Of a stretch of 64,000 nt of DNA, positions 1 through 8,515 are shown in pieces. Position numbers and translations under genes: made by a program. Each line of letters starts with the position of its first letter. Within the stretch, counting starts at the first letter, position 1. The notes beneath the pieces are model-generated. The model worked only from the letters and a program-made list of their open reading frames with translations. It did no database searches and was not told the DNA's origin. Source of the DNA: Isochrysis galbana (lineage: Eukaryota > Haptophyta > Isochrysidales > Isochrysidaceae); contig CM030931.1 of assembly GCA_018136815.1 (NCBI GenBank), positions 919,511 to 983,510 of the forward strand, given 5' to 3'.

Positions 1-62
1 CAGTCACCACAAAACATTTGCGGACTACCTCAAGCCATGTCCATTCATATTGTAGGTACATT

Positions 63-1545
63 TCACAAGTACTCCTGCAGCTTCCACATCAGCGCGGCGG
101 CCGCAACGCCGACAGCACCGCTCGTTCCAATGCCGCATGCCTCGACCGCCTCTTTGGCGAGCTCCAGCCATGCCACGTAGAGCATCGCGCCCGCGGCGAA
201 GCCCAAGCCAGCAGGCTAAAATGATAGGGAAGCGGGCAAGGGGAGTAGAGATGAGGTCAAGCAGCCCTACATAAAGTCCGCCATGGACCATATTCATGAT
301 TCCCGGTGATTTTGTGAGCAACGTATTCCCAATATGAAAAGTGTGGGCCGATGCAGTCTAAACGTGGGGCCTGCTCGCACCTGCAGCACAACGAACTCGT
401 CCACAAACATAAAGCCGGCCATTGCCATGATTGGCTGGGGTAACGAGGTGAGCACGCTCCATAGGGCAGCCCCGAGCACTGACATACCACGGCTCACCTG
501 AGTAAAGCATAGGGCAAGCGAGTGTCGATCGCTGGTAAGACGTTCGTGAAACTAATGACTCGCCCGAGGCCGGCTGAGCCGATATGCGGGGTTTGTGAGA
601 AGAGTGCAGAAGCAATAGGCGCTGAAGAAAGGCCCTTTAGTTGCAAAGAGACTGCCAGCACGCAGCGTACACACAACATATTGTGTCCGCGCTCATCTCA
701 ACCTCCAAGGCCATATGTGGCAGGAATATGGCGCACACCAAGACAACTGAGACAGCGAATCCTTCAGGCACATTGTGCACGGCCAAGGTTGTGGTGACGA
801 GCATCCCGAGCTGTGGCGGGCTCGAGCCTCCAAAGGAGACGCCAATGCCAATGCCTTCACTAAAGGAATGCATCGTCATCACGACGATAATCAGCAACGC
901 CTGGCGCACGTTAACACCATCCATGATCCCGATCGAGACGTCGTCGACCCCTTGCAGGACACGCTGCGAGAGAACCACAGACAGCACTCCGACTAGCACG
1001 CCAACTGCCACGGCTTGCGCAGGTGTACATGCTGTACCGGGCAACGGCGGGAGCCCCAAACCCTCAAACAGCAGCGCTGCGCTGGCAGACGTCATCATGC
1101 CCGCCGCAACGGCATTGGAGACACCGAGCAAGTGGTCCGAGATGCCTGTGTCGTGAGAAGGGCAAGAGTTGTATTGGTCAGTGGAACAAGCTGATGGCGA
1201 GATGCGGCTTTGGACTCGAGGGCAATCAAGGCACAGAGAGCGCCCAAGAGGCGATCAAAGAGCGCAGTAGTGTAGAACATTTCGTACGGACACGCCGCTC
1301 GCTCGGCGCTGGCACGGCTAGGGCTCGGACTCTCCTTTGACGAAGAGCATTGGCAGCGCTCCGAGGCCCGTAGAGAGCATTGTGACCCAACCGAACCACC
1401 AGACCTGACTCCTTGTTGGCCCGTCGGCGAGGGGTGTGGAGTAGGCTCTATGTGCGGCGAAGACCGAGGCGCCGAGCAGCAGCGCGCTCAGGCAGAGCTG
1501 CAGTGCCCATGGCTGCGGAGAGCGCTCCGACGTGCTGGCGCTCAT
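63..1545 (-). CDS. ZIP-family divalent metal transporter, 4 exons
   Basis: Predicted multi-pass membrane carrier that moves zinc or related divalent metals into the cytosol. Exons on the minus strand are 1545-1335, 1145-739, 497-381 and 215-63, giving 295 residues with consistent phase. Exon 1 has the first membrane segment and STGLGALPML. Exon 2 has SNAVAAGMM, then the metal-site helices with HSFSEGIGIG and HNVPEG. Exon 3 has SLPQPIMAMAGF, exon 4 GFAAGAMLYVAWLELAKEA. Order and spacing match the plant At3g08650-type ZIP proteins as I know them. Introns 2 and 3 are GT-AG. Intron 1 can only be placed in frame with a GA donor (AAAG then GAGAGT), so it is a non-canonical site or a sequence problem. 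The start at 1545 is chosen because the first helix follows; an in-frame ATG lies further upstream at 1713. Family call is firm; the substrate is inferred. Confidence 0.88.
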
Positions 1546-2150
1546 CGCAGCAACACCGAGGCCATCCGCCGTGAAGCTTTCTTCCTCCCCTCGCGAGCGA
1601 GAAAGATTCTGTAAGCAGGCGAGTTTTCTTCTCTTTCGCACCTTCTCGCCCTCTCGCCACGAGCTCCGCGCGAGGTCCAACAGGTCGTTTTTTTTTCTCG
1701 CCCGCTGTGCCACCCTTCCCTCGCGCCCCCCCCCGCCACTTTTCGCTGGCCGATCTCAATACATCTGCCTCGTCTCCTGGGTGATGAGATGACACAGCCC
1801 ATACTCGTACTCGTACTCCTACCCCCTACTTTACACCTATCTATACCCTGAAGCCGGCAGGCAGGTGTTGCTTGGAATAAATCTACGCGCTTCGCTCATC
1901 GTGGATCTCTCGTTCCGCTCGTCGCCCTCGCCCTCGCGGTCGTCTCGCCAGCCCTCCGTTCTCCGTACTCCCTAAGGTCTAACGGGGGAGAGGGGGGAGG
2001 GGAGGCACAAAGCATAAAGCCGCCCCAAGACCAAGACTCACAAGTAGACCCTAGATCCCTAGATGCTCCATTAGGCTGATATTCTAATATTAGATCCTGA
2101 TATCATGATATAAGGTCCTCCAGATCTGATGGCCTAATGTTAGGTATTAG
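1546..2150. other. 5' flank of the ZIP gene, no further gene seen
   Basis: Pyrimidine-rich on the plus strand around 1600-1800, with C-tracts at 1726 and short CTCGTA repeats near 1803. This probably holds the promoter and leader of the minus-strand ZIP gene. No TATA box or other coding region can be supported. Confidence 0.4.
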
Positions 2151-2161
2151 GTCATGAAGAG

Positions 2162-2330
2162 AAACTATTTTTGTTATAGTTTTAGCGATGGAGCGCGCGC
2201 CGACCGCTCCCACCTCCCAGCTCCCAGCCCCCCGCCCCCACGACGCCCCACAGGGGCCGACCCAAGCCGCCGGAGCCGAAGCGCTCGCATGCCGCTGCAC
2301 CAACAGAAGCAGGGAACAGGCATGGCCCTA
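2162..2330 (+). repeat. Family I retroelement 5' end (hairpin plus ATGG)
   Basis: The stem AAACTAT (2162-2168) pairs with ATAGTTT (2176-2182). Five bases later comes ATGGAGCGCGC, the same start seen at 34198 and, on the minus strand, at 56179 and 56600. Only the first part of the element is present. Confidence 0.6.
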
Positions 2331-2363
2331 TTCCCTGCAGACCAGCAGACCCTGAGCCTAAGA

Positions 2364-2540
2364 TGTCCCGTAGGTACCTAATACCTACGGGGTTTTCAGC
2401 CTTGACCTATGCATAGTACTATGCATAATACTACGGAAATGCCATAGGTACTACGGAGGCTCGGGCCGCCTCGATGGCCGTAGAAGCCTGCGTAATATGA
2501 GCGTAGGTACTCCAATATGAGCGTAGGTACTCCGTAGTGC
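2364..2540. repeat. Short palindromic GTAGGTAC / TACCTACGG repeats, left cluster
   Basis: Several small inverted motifs built from TACCTACGG, CTATGCATAG and ATAGGTACTACGG. A matching cluster lies at 3090-3212. The two clusters bracket the hAT transposase remnant and could be its subterminal repeats, but no exact terminal pair could be defined by eye. Confidence 0.5.
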
Positions 2541-2550
2541 CGTAGGTTGC

Positions 2551-2799
2551 GTAGTTGGTGCAGGTATGGCCTCGTGGCCCAGCCTCAGGTATGCCGCGAT
2601 GCGCTTGCTTGCACTCACTTGCTCCGCATCTGGGTGCGAGCACGCTTGGTCCGTAGAAGGGTGGATCCACTCAAAGAAGAGGAATAGGCTCGGCCAAAAG
2701 ACGGTCGACCGCCTGATGCGGGCCCACACTAACCTTCTTCTGAAGAGCCAGTTGGCAGTTGGAGTGTTGGGAAAGCAAGACGTTGCTTTGGGACATTGA
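2551..2799 (+). pseudogene. hAT transposase C-terminal fragment (copy 1)
   Basis: The reading frame shows the hAT dimerisation region: a Cys-Glu-His pair followed by WSVEGWIHSKKRNRL, then a Val-Asp-Arg-Leu helix and HTNLLL. This matches the usual core of the family (SER..S..F..IHSKKRNRL.......L..HSNL). Only about 75 residues remain and no catalytic portion is visible, so it is a decayed element or a domesticated scrap. The palindromic clusters at 2364-2540 and 3090-3212 may mark the former element. Confidence 0.8.
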
Positions 2800-3089
2800 G
2801 ATGATCCGATGATCCCCGAAGAGCTTGAAGATATCGATGATGGCACGTGAGTGTGTCTTACGTCTTACTGTAGTCTGTAGTCAGCTATTGATAGGTTGGG
2901 TCTATTTCTCTATAATGTCTCTGAGTGTTTGAAATCTCCTGAGGAGAGAGAAGTAGAGAGAGGCTGCTCTCTTTCTCTTACCTGCTAACATCACTATAAT
3001 TATTATAAGAGCATGCGAGGTAGGTATGCAGTCAGGGCCAGGGTGACGGTGCGCGCGCGCGCGCCGCTGCGCAAAATTCAGCATTCAAC
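2800..3089. other. Non-coding stretch after hAT fragment
   Basis: AT-richer than its surroundings, with a CTCT-rich part around 2900-2990 and a GC dinucleotide run at 3051-3064. No gene recognised. Confidence 0.4.
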
Positions 3090-3212
3090 ATCATAGTACC
3101 TATGGTGATTGGTCTGGCATACCTACAATAAGGTGACTACCTATGTACTACGGAGGTACATAGGTATTGACCCTACCTATACCTATGGCATAATACCTCC
3201 GTAGGTACCTAT
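3090..3212. repeat. Short palindromic GTAGGTAC repeats, right cluster
   Basis: Repeats of ACTACGGAGGTACATAGG and ACCTCCGTAGGTACC in both orientations, partner of the cluster at 2364-2540. Confidence 0.5.
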
Positions 3213-3594
3213 GAGACAGCTTAGCCCTGAGCCAGACCCAGGCCGCCAGCGCCGCCGACCAACAGCCCACTCAAGCAAGGACTTCCCATGGGGTGTGGCA
3301 GCGCGGCAGCGCTGCTGCCACCCCCATGAAGGCGACTCCTACCAACAGTGCACCCCTCGTGGGCGGGCACTTCACACAACAACCAATTCTGGGGGCCTTT
3401 ATTTACCTTTACGGCCTCTAGCTCCTCAAAGAACAGCACCCACAAATCACAAATCATACGCTGATACGCTGAGGCGGAGATATCGTTCCGTCAATTATGG
3501 GACATCAATCGAATGGAGCTGTGGTGAGTCGAGTGGAGCTGTGGCTGTGGTGCGGCTGGGTGTGAGTGGGGGATGAGTTGTAACATGAGATGTA
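3213..3594. repeat. Monomer-repeat terminal fragment (minus) in otherwise empty DNA
   Basis: On the minus strand, about 3516-3485 reads like the end of the monomer-repeat element: a TCGATTGATGTCCC stretch, then TTGACGGAACGATATC. The rest shows no supported gene. Confidence 0.45.
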
Positions 3595-3598
3595 TGCA

Positions 3599-3925
3599 CT
3601 AATCTTATGATTGGATGATTGGTCGCCATGGAGGGGAGCCTCGCGCCCCCCCCCACTCTCTCGACTCCCCTCATGGGGGGCGAGAACCATCCACCCCCCT
3701 GCGCTGCCTCTTGGCATGTAGGGGGGACTCGCCCAGACTGCCCAGACTCTCCCTGAGAGCTGAGAGTGGGGCACAGATCGCACGCCCTGGCCCGCGTTGG
3801 CCTGCTTCTCGCTCTGACCAACCCCTCCTCCCCCTGGCCCCCCCTGATCAAGAGCCCCCAGCCAGCTCCTGTCGACCGGCAGGGGCTCGAGAGCCAGCGA
3901 GGGAGAGGCAGGAGGGGGGCGCCGG
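3599..3925 (+). repeat. Family I element fragment, 5' part
   Basis: Begins with the hairpin CTAATC-TTAT-GATTGG (3599-3614), with a second GATTGG copy before the ATGG at 3628. The GC-rich body continues to about 3925 and closely resembles 34282-34620, including a CCCCTCATGGGGG motif and a GCAGGGGGGAC motif in the same order. No intact ORF. Confidence 0.65.
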
Positions 3926-4390
3926 TGCACATCGCGCCGTGCCCACGCACGGCGTGCACATGTGATTGCAAGTCATCACAGGCGCTGTGTAACGAAACAT
4001 CTCTTATATGGCCAGTTTACGTAGTTGTGGGCCGCAGGGGCTACATATATGGAACGGGTTGACATGCGCACGCACGGCGTATCCGCGGGGGGACCGATGC
4101 ACATCGCGCCGTGCCCACGCACGGCGTGTACATTGTGATTGCAAGTCATCATAGGTACTGCAATGAAACATCTCTTATATGGCCAGTTTACGTAGTTGTG
4201 GGCCGCAGGGGTGCACATCGCGCCGTGCCCATGCACGGCGTGCACCGATGTGATTAGCGAAGAAGCTTTGACGGCGTCTCTCTCTTATAATTTTAACAAG
4301 ATCTAATGTTAAACAACTACAATACAACTGTGGACATTTGATCGCTCAATTCTACTGATGTCCCACTATTGACGGAACGACACCTGGGGG
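3926..4390 (+). repeat. GC-rich monomer repeat with TTGACGGAACGACACCT terminus (copy 1)
   Basis: About two and a half units of 110-170 bp, each holding CACATCGCGCCGTGCCC, CACGGCGTG, GTGATTGCAAGTCATCA and a CTCTTATATGGCCAG segment. After 4260 comes an AT-rich end with GTGGACATTTGATCGCTCAA, and the element stops at TTGACGGAACGACACCT (4369-4385). Other copies lie at 21571-22080 (minus) and 40690-41215 (plus). No coding capacity is visible; it may be the control region of a larger retroelement. Confidence 0.7.
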
Positions 4391-4734
4391 CACCAGAACC
4401 AGGAGGGAAGGGCCGCGGCTCGCCGCGGCCACTCGCCTCGGCGAGAGAGATTAGCGCTTCTGGGCCGGCTCCCATTCACGAGTGCCCCCCCCCCCCCTGC
4501 GTTGTTTTTACCCTAAAGGGGGTTTCCCCCAGCGTGGACTCGAGGAGAGGACGTGCTGGGGTGCGCGGGGTCGGTGCGTGCACTGGGGGGAGGACAAATA
4601 TCGAGGGGAGGGGGCAGTGCCCCCTCCCCCCGGTAGCACTCGGACACCTGGCTCGTCAGGCATGGCGGGATTCCGGGACGGAAAAGTTGTGTCCAATTAG
4701 TAGCTAGTGGGGTTGGCTAGGATATAACATTAAT
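4391..4734. other. Intergenic, GC-rich then AT-rich, no gene seen
   Basis: Contains a C-tract at 4488 and a short region resembling Family I 3' untranslated sequence. Nothing coding can be supported. Confidence 0.4.
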
Positions 4735-5175
4735 TATTTTATTTATTAACATGAGACATGAGATGTATGGCCCATCTGGAGCATGGAGGGTGAACAATGG
4801 GGGGCCGGGGAAGCGTGCGGGGACGGGAGGCCAGCTCAAGGGGCAGAGGAGGCTGGGGTTGGGTCCTGGCCTCCCCTGTCTCTCCCTCGCTGGCGCTCCG
4901 GCGCATCTGTGGCCCCCAGTCTGCACTTGTCAGCCTGTCGAACAGGGGGGAGGGGGGGTTGGAGCGATGGGCTGGCCACGACAGGCCAGGACGCGCGAGG
5001 CAGGCGAGCCTGCCACTGAGAGAGTGGGTCAGCAGGACAGTGGGCTCCTGGCAAGCCATCAGGCATGCCAGGAGGATGGGTGGTTCCACCCCTACGACAG
5101 GGGAGGAGTGGAGAGTGGGGGGGGCTCGTGCCCCGTGCCCCCCCATGGGCGAACTAATTAAGTATAAATTCAGTT
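4735..5175 (-). repeat. Family I element, minus strand
   Basis: Read on the minus strand, it starts near 5175 with a weak hairpin of AT-rich arms followed by CGCCCATGGGGGG. It then carries the GAGGAGTGGAGAG / CTCCTGGCA / CTTGCCAGGAG / GGCAGGGGAGGCC landmarks found in order in the 34.6-kb and 43.8-kb copies. The 3' end is missing. A short ORF begins at the ATGG but has no recognisable domain. Confidence 0.65.
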
Positions 5176-5177
5176 GA

Positions 5178-5330
5178 AAGGGGAACCTTTTAATTTTAAT
5201 ATTCTCGCCTCACGCGTGGCACTGGGGCTCGCTTCCGTAGCCACACCCATTTCCCTTCCTCTCCCTCACTACCCGCCTTCCGCCTTGCGGCAACTCCCCT
5301 CGTGCTCTACTTAGGGGCCGTGGCTACTAG
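5178..5330 (-). repeat. Family I element 3' end, minus strand
   Basis: On the minus strand: the CCCCTAAGTAGAGCACGAGG segment, a GCCGC-AA-GGCGG hairpin, a GGTGTGGCTAC segment and the end GGCGAGAATATTAAAATTAA. It abuts the hairpin start of the next minus-strand element at 5175, a head-to-tail arrangement. Confidence 0.65.
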
Positions 5331-6051
5331 GATGTGTTCCATAGCCGCGGGGGGGGCGAGAATTCTACAAGTTTTTTTTAGTTGGAAAAACGGTAAAAAA
5401 GTATATTGACTTGGGCATTGGGCAATAAACAATAAGGGCGCATGGCCCCCATGTGGCGACCAAAGGCAGATTACTTTTGTTATCGGGGGAGGGGTAGACG
5501 GAGGGCGCGGGCAGGGAGCCAGGCTAGAACATGAAGGCTCACGCTCGCGCGCGCAATGAGACGTAAATAAGAACTAAGAAATATTGAGAATAAGAGGTAA
5601 TACATGTACTACTATGTATCATTGCCATGTGCCACGTGCACGTGCCGTTCCACACTCTACACACACCAAAGCCAGCCACACCATACCTACTACTCCAATG
5701 GTAAGTCACACAATTCGGCGACGCATCATGATTTGCGATGTGATGTCGCTCGATAGCCACGGCTGACACCCCAACAATTCCCGAGGATGCTCTTTACCGC
5801 AAGTTGTTGGGCGCGAACAACCTTGATCTGTGGTGCAACATATCCGTGCAGTGTGCATGTCACACTTATCACGCTCACAGCTTCGCTATGGCATCGACTA
5901 CATGTAGTGCATGAGCCAGTTTGCCGGCTCAGGTACGTCGTGCAGACGAGACCTGTGTCCATAGACTAGGAGTGCCTCTGCCACCACCCTCCCTTGCGTA
6001 GTGTCGAACCTGGAGGACGAGACGGGAGGGGTAAGGGGAATGAAATGCGAC
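5331..6051. other. Intergenic, no gene recognised
   Basis: Includes a CACGTGCACGTG palindrome near 5632. Short ORFs in several frames show no family resemblance. Confidence 0.4.
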
Positions 6052-7229
6052 TCATACGCTAAGGAGCAGTTTCAGCCATGCGGTCCAACCAAGTATAACG
6101 CACTCACTGCATCCACGTGCCTTGCAAAGCGTGGGTTCTCTCCACTCTCTACAAGTGTATCTGAGCTTGTAGGCTGACATGAAGCAATTACCGAGTCGTG
6201 GACATCGCAAACTCGGGCCTGGGTGATCTCTACGGTGAGGACAGCAATGTCCTCGCCCACGATGAACTGCTTGTAAGCAAGATTGCGTTGCAAGTGTATC
6301 TGCCGGTACCTGCATGTTGAAGATGGCAAGAAGAACGATGGGGCGGGGACGTTCGAGCATGGAGGAAGTGTGTGCTGATGATTCCATTAGGTGGCTACGG
6401 CTACCGCACCACGGCAGTTGTATGGATACATAATTTGCGGGGGGGCTACCATGCTAGCAAATCCTTACACTAATCCTGGGCTCTGACTTCGCGGCGTGTG
6501 CGCATGACGCACCTCTCGGCCATCTCCCCCTCTTGCTCTTTCACGTCACCATTGAGTGTTATCGAGTGCCGCTGACGCCCCTCCAGAGCAGTGTAGTTGA
6601 GTAGATCCGCGTCGCTCTCACCCGCAAAATCGTGAATGAGGAGTGCCACGTGCTTATTGGCCGAGAGAAGCTGGTACTTCTTGGTGTTGCGACGCGTCGA
6701 CACAATGAGAACCTGCGCTAGTAGCCAGTGGGGGGAAAGAGGGCCATCAAGAAGTTGCGAACCGGCATGTTGAACCCTTACTGATTGCTAAGTAAAACCG
6801 CACAGTGAAAGACGACCGCACGGAGAGCTGTCATATGCTAGGTGAAAGTCCCACACCGCGAGAGTTCTAAGCGTGGTCATGGTGAGCGTGCCGACCAACC
6901 TCTGCTCCTGAGTTGTCAAGTGCTGGCGAGAAAGAGAAGCGCATCAGCGAGAGGTGTGGCGAGTCGTCACTGGAAGTGGCGAGGAAGCAGAGGCAGCAGC
7001 GCGTGAGGACTTGGACGACCGGCTCGGGCAGGGGTGGCACGTAGTCACTGCCGCAGAGCGCGTGCAGCTGGTCCTCGGCCTCCCTGCTTCGCAATGCCCT
7101 CCACCGTAGGATGGAGGTGATGCGGCGGAGAATGGCACCAGGTGGAAAGACGGCAAGGCCGTACGAGATGGCGGCCACTGCCGCGTACGAGCCAAGCGCG
7201 GCCAGTCTCGACGAGGGCGGATTCACCAT
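6052..7229 (-). CDS. Pyridoxamine 5'-phosphate oxidase-like FMN-binding protein, 4 exons
   Basis: Probable FMN-binding split-barrel protein. Exons on the minus strand are 7229-6900, 6712-6513, 6309-6192 and 6165-6052, about 253 residues. Residues 1-35 form a hydrophobic, possibly targeting or anchoring segment. The core includes CFLATSSDDSPHLSLM, then VSTRRNTKKYQLLSANK and VALLIHDF, then YRQIHLQRN and QFIVGEDIAVL with ITQARVCDVHDSV. This is the order in the PPOX-class family. Junctions 1 and 2 are GT-AG and restore frame across conserved residues. The last exon (from an AAG acceptor at 6166) carries no conserved residues and is tentative. Members act on vitamin B6 vitamers or other flavin substrates; the substrate here is unknown. 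Confidence 0.82.
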
Positions 7230-7727
7230 CGAGAACAGGCGGGTCGGGCGGATTGGTGGAGGGAGCGCGGCGATAGACGGGGGGAGCCACTGTAGCGGGC
7301 GCGCGAGAGGAGAGGAGAGCGGCGGGGCGGCCTCACGGCGGGCGGGAGGCCATAAAGCAAGAGAAGGTGTTTGATCTGGGTAGAGTAGTAGAGCTCTAGT
7401 ACTATCACGACACCCGGACTGGCGATGTGAAAAAAAAAGGGTAGAAAATATAAAATAGGAGTAGAAAGTAGTGCAAAAAAGTACATTCGCAGTCCGCGAG
7501 CCAAGAGCCCCGTAGGAGTGTCTGTGTTTCCCACTGTTTTTCTCTGTGTTTCTTCAATGGCCAAACACAGGCTGTTTTTGCTGTGTGTGGAAGCGTGGAA
7601 GCAGGTCCCACTGTGTTTCATATGTCATATGTAGGAACGCAAACGGAGCCCATTTCTCACCGCACTCCATACTCCATGGGGGGGGGGGTGCAAGTGCAAA
7701 CTGCAAACCCCCCTTCTCCCTCTTTCC
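7230..7727. other. Region upstream of the minus-strand flavoprotein gene
   Basis: Purine-rich around 7300-7360, then AT-rich with an A-tract at 7431. It probably contains the promoter of the 6052-7229 gene. No independent gene seen. Confidence 0.4.
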
Positions 7728-7735
7728 ACTCTCAC

Positions 7736-7966
7736 CCTAGATGGGAAATACGGTGCTGGGGCCTGCAAATACAGCCAAATACATATGTATTTGGCCTCCG
7801 GCCAAATACATTTCAAATAATACATTCGAGGCCGACAACCCTTGGCGCGCTTCAAATACAGCCAAATACATATGTATTCATGTATTTGTATTTGTATTTG
7901 TATTTGTATTTGGCATTTGGCCTCTAGCTCTAGCCAAATACGGTAAATACGTATTTCCCATCTAGG
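7736..7966. mobile_element. hAT-type MITE, copy 1
   Basis: Perfect 17-bp terminal inverted repeats: CCTAGATGGGAAATACG at 7736-7752 and its exact complement at 7950-7966. They are flanked by an 8-bp target duplication ACTCTCAC (7728-7735 and 7967-7974). The inside is made of CAAATACATATGTATTTG palindromes and a short TATTTG microsatellite (about 7883-7912). There is no transposase gene. An 8-bp duplication is the mark of hAT superfamily elements. Confidence 0.93.
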
Positions 7967-7974
7967 ACTCTCAC

Positions 7975-8515
7975 CCTTCGTCGTCCCTACGGCGCGTCGC
8001 CATGCGCGCCCCCCGGCCTGCTCTCAGAAGTCCTTTGAGGGCTCCCACATGCCAGAGGCCAGCGGGCCAGAAGGGGCAGCTCATGGGGCAGTGGACAGTG
8101 GAGGCTGGGGCTCAATCCCACAATGCCCAGGAGGTTTCGCCCTTTTTTTATCACAAAGAAGTTTTTATGACTTTCTAAGTAGTATCCTTTAACAAACCAC
8201 TGTGGGCTCTTCATTTCTCTCGCCAATCTATGTATTTCTCTTCTACGTTGAGCGGTTGAGCTCCCTGGAGAAAAAATAACTTGACTCGGAATATTGCGTA
8301 GCTTGTAAGTAAAGTCCGCCCCCCCCCCCCCCCCCCCCCCGCCTCCGCCAGCACACCGCGCGAGTGGCTTTTTCGCGCCTTCGGCCGGCTAGGTCCCCCC
8401 TTCCCCCGCCGACGCCATTTCTTTCTCCCGCCGCCACCCAACTCTCGCTCGCGCGTGCCTCTCTCTCTCACCCCCTCGTCCGTTCCCGCCTCGCTTCCCG
8501 TGTTCTGGAGAACCG
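7975..8515. promoter_or_regulatory. Upstream region of POLE, with a long C-tract
   Basis: A run of about 22 C residues at 8319-8340 is followed by a pyrimidine-rich leader with CTCTCTCTC near 8460 and the start codon at 8516. A diverged Family I-like scrap lies at 7990-8110 on the minus strand. Promoter role is inferred from position only. Confidence 0.45.

Noticed and set aside
7741-7965. Small ORF with repeated KYICIWPP-type peptides
   Set aside because: It is the translation of the MITE's ATATGTATTTGG palindromes, also seen at 28.9 kb in reverse; not a gene.
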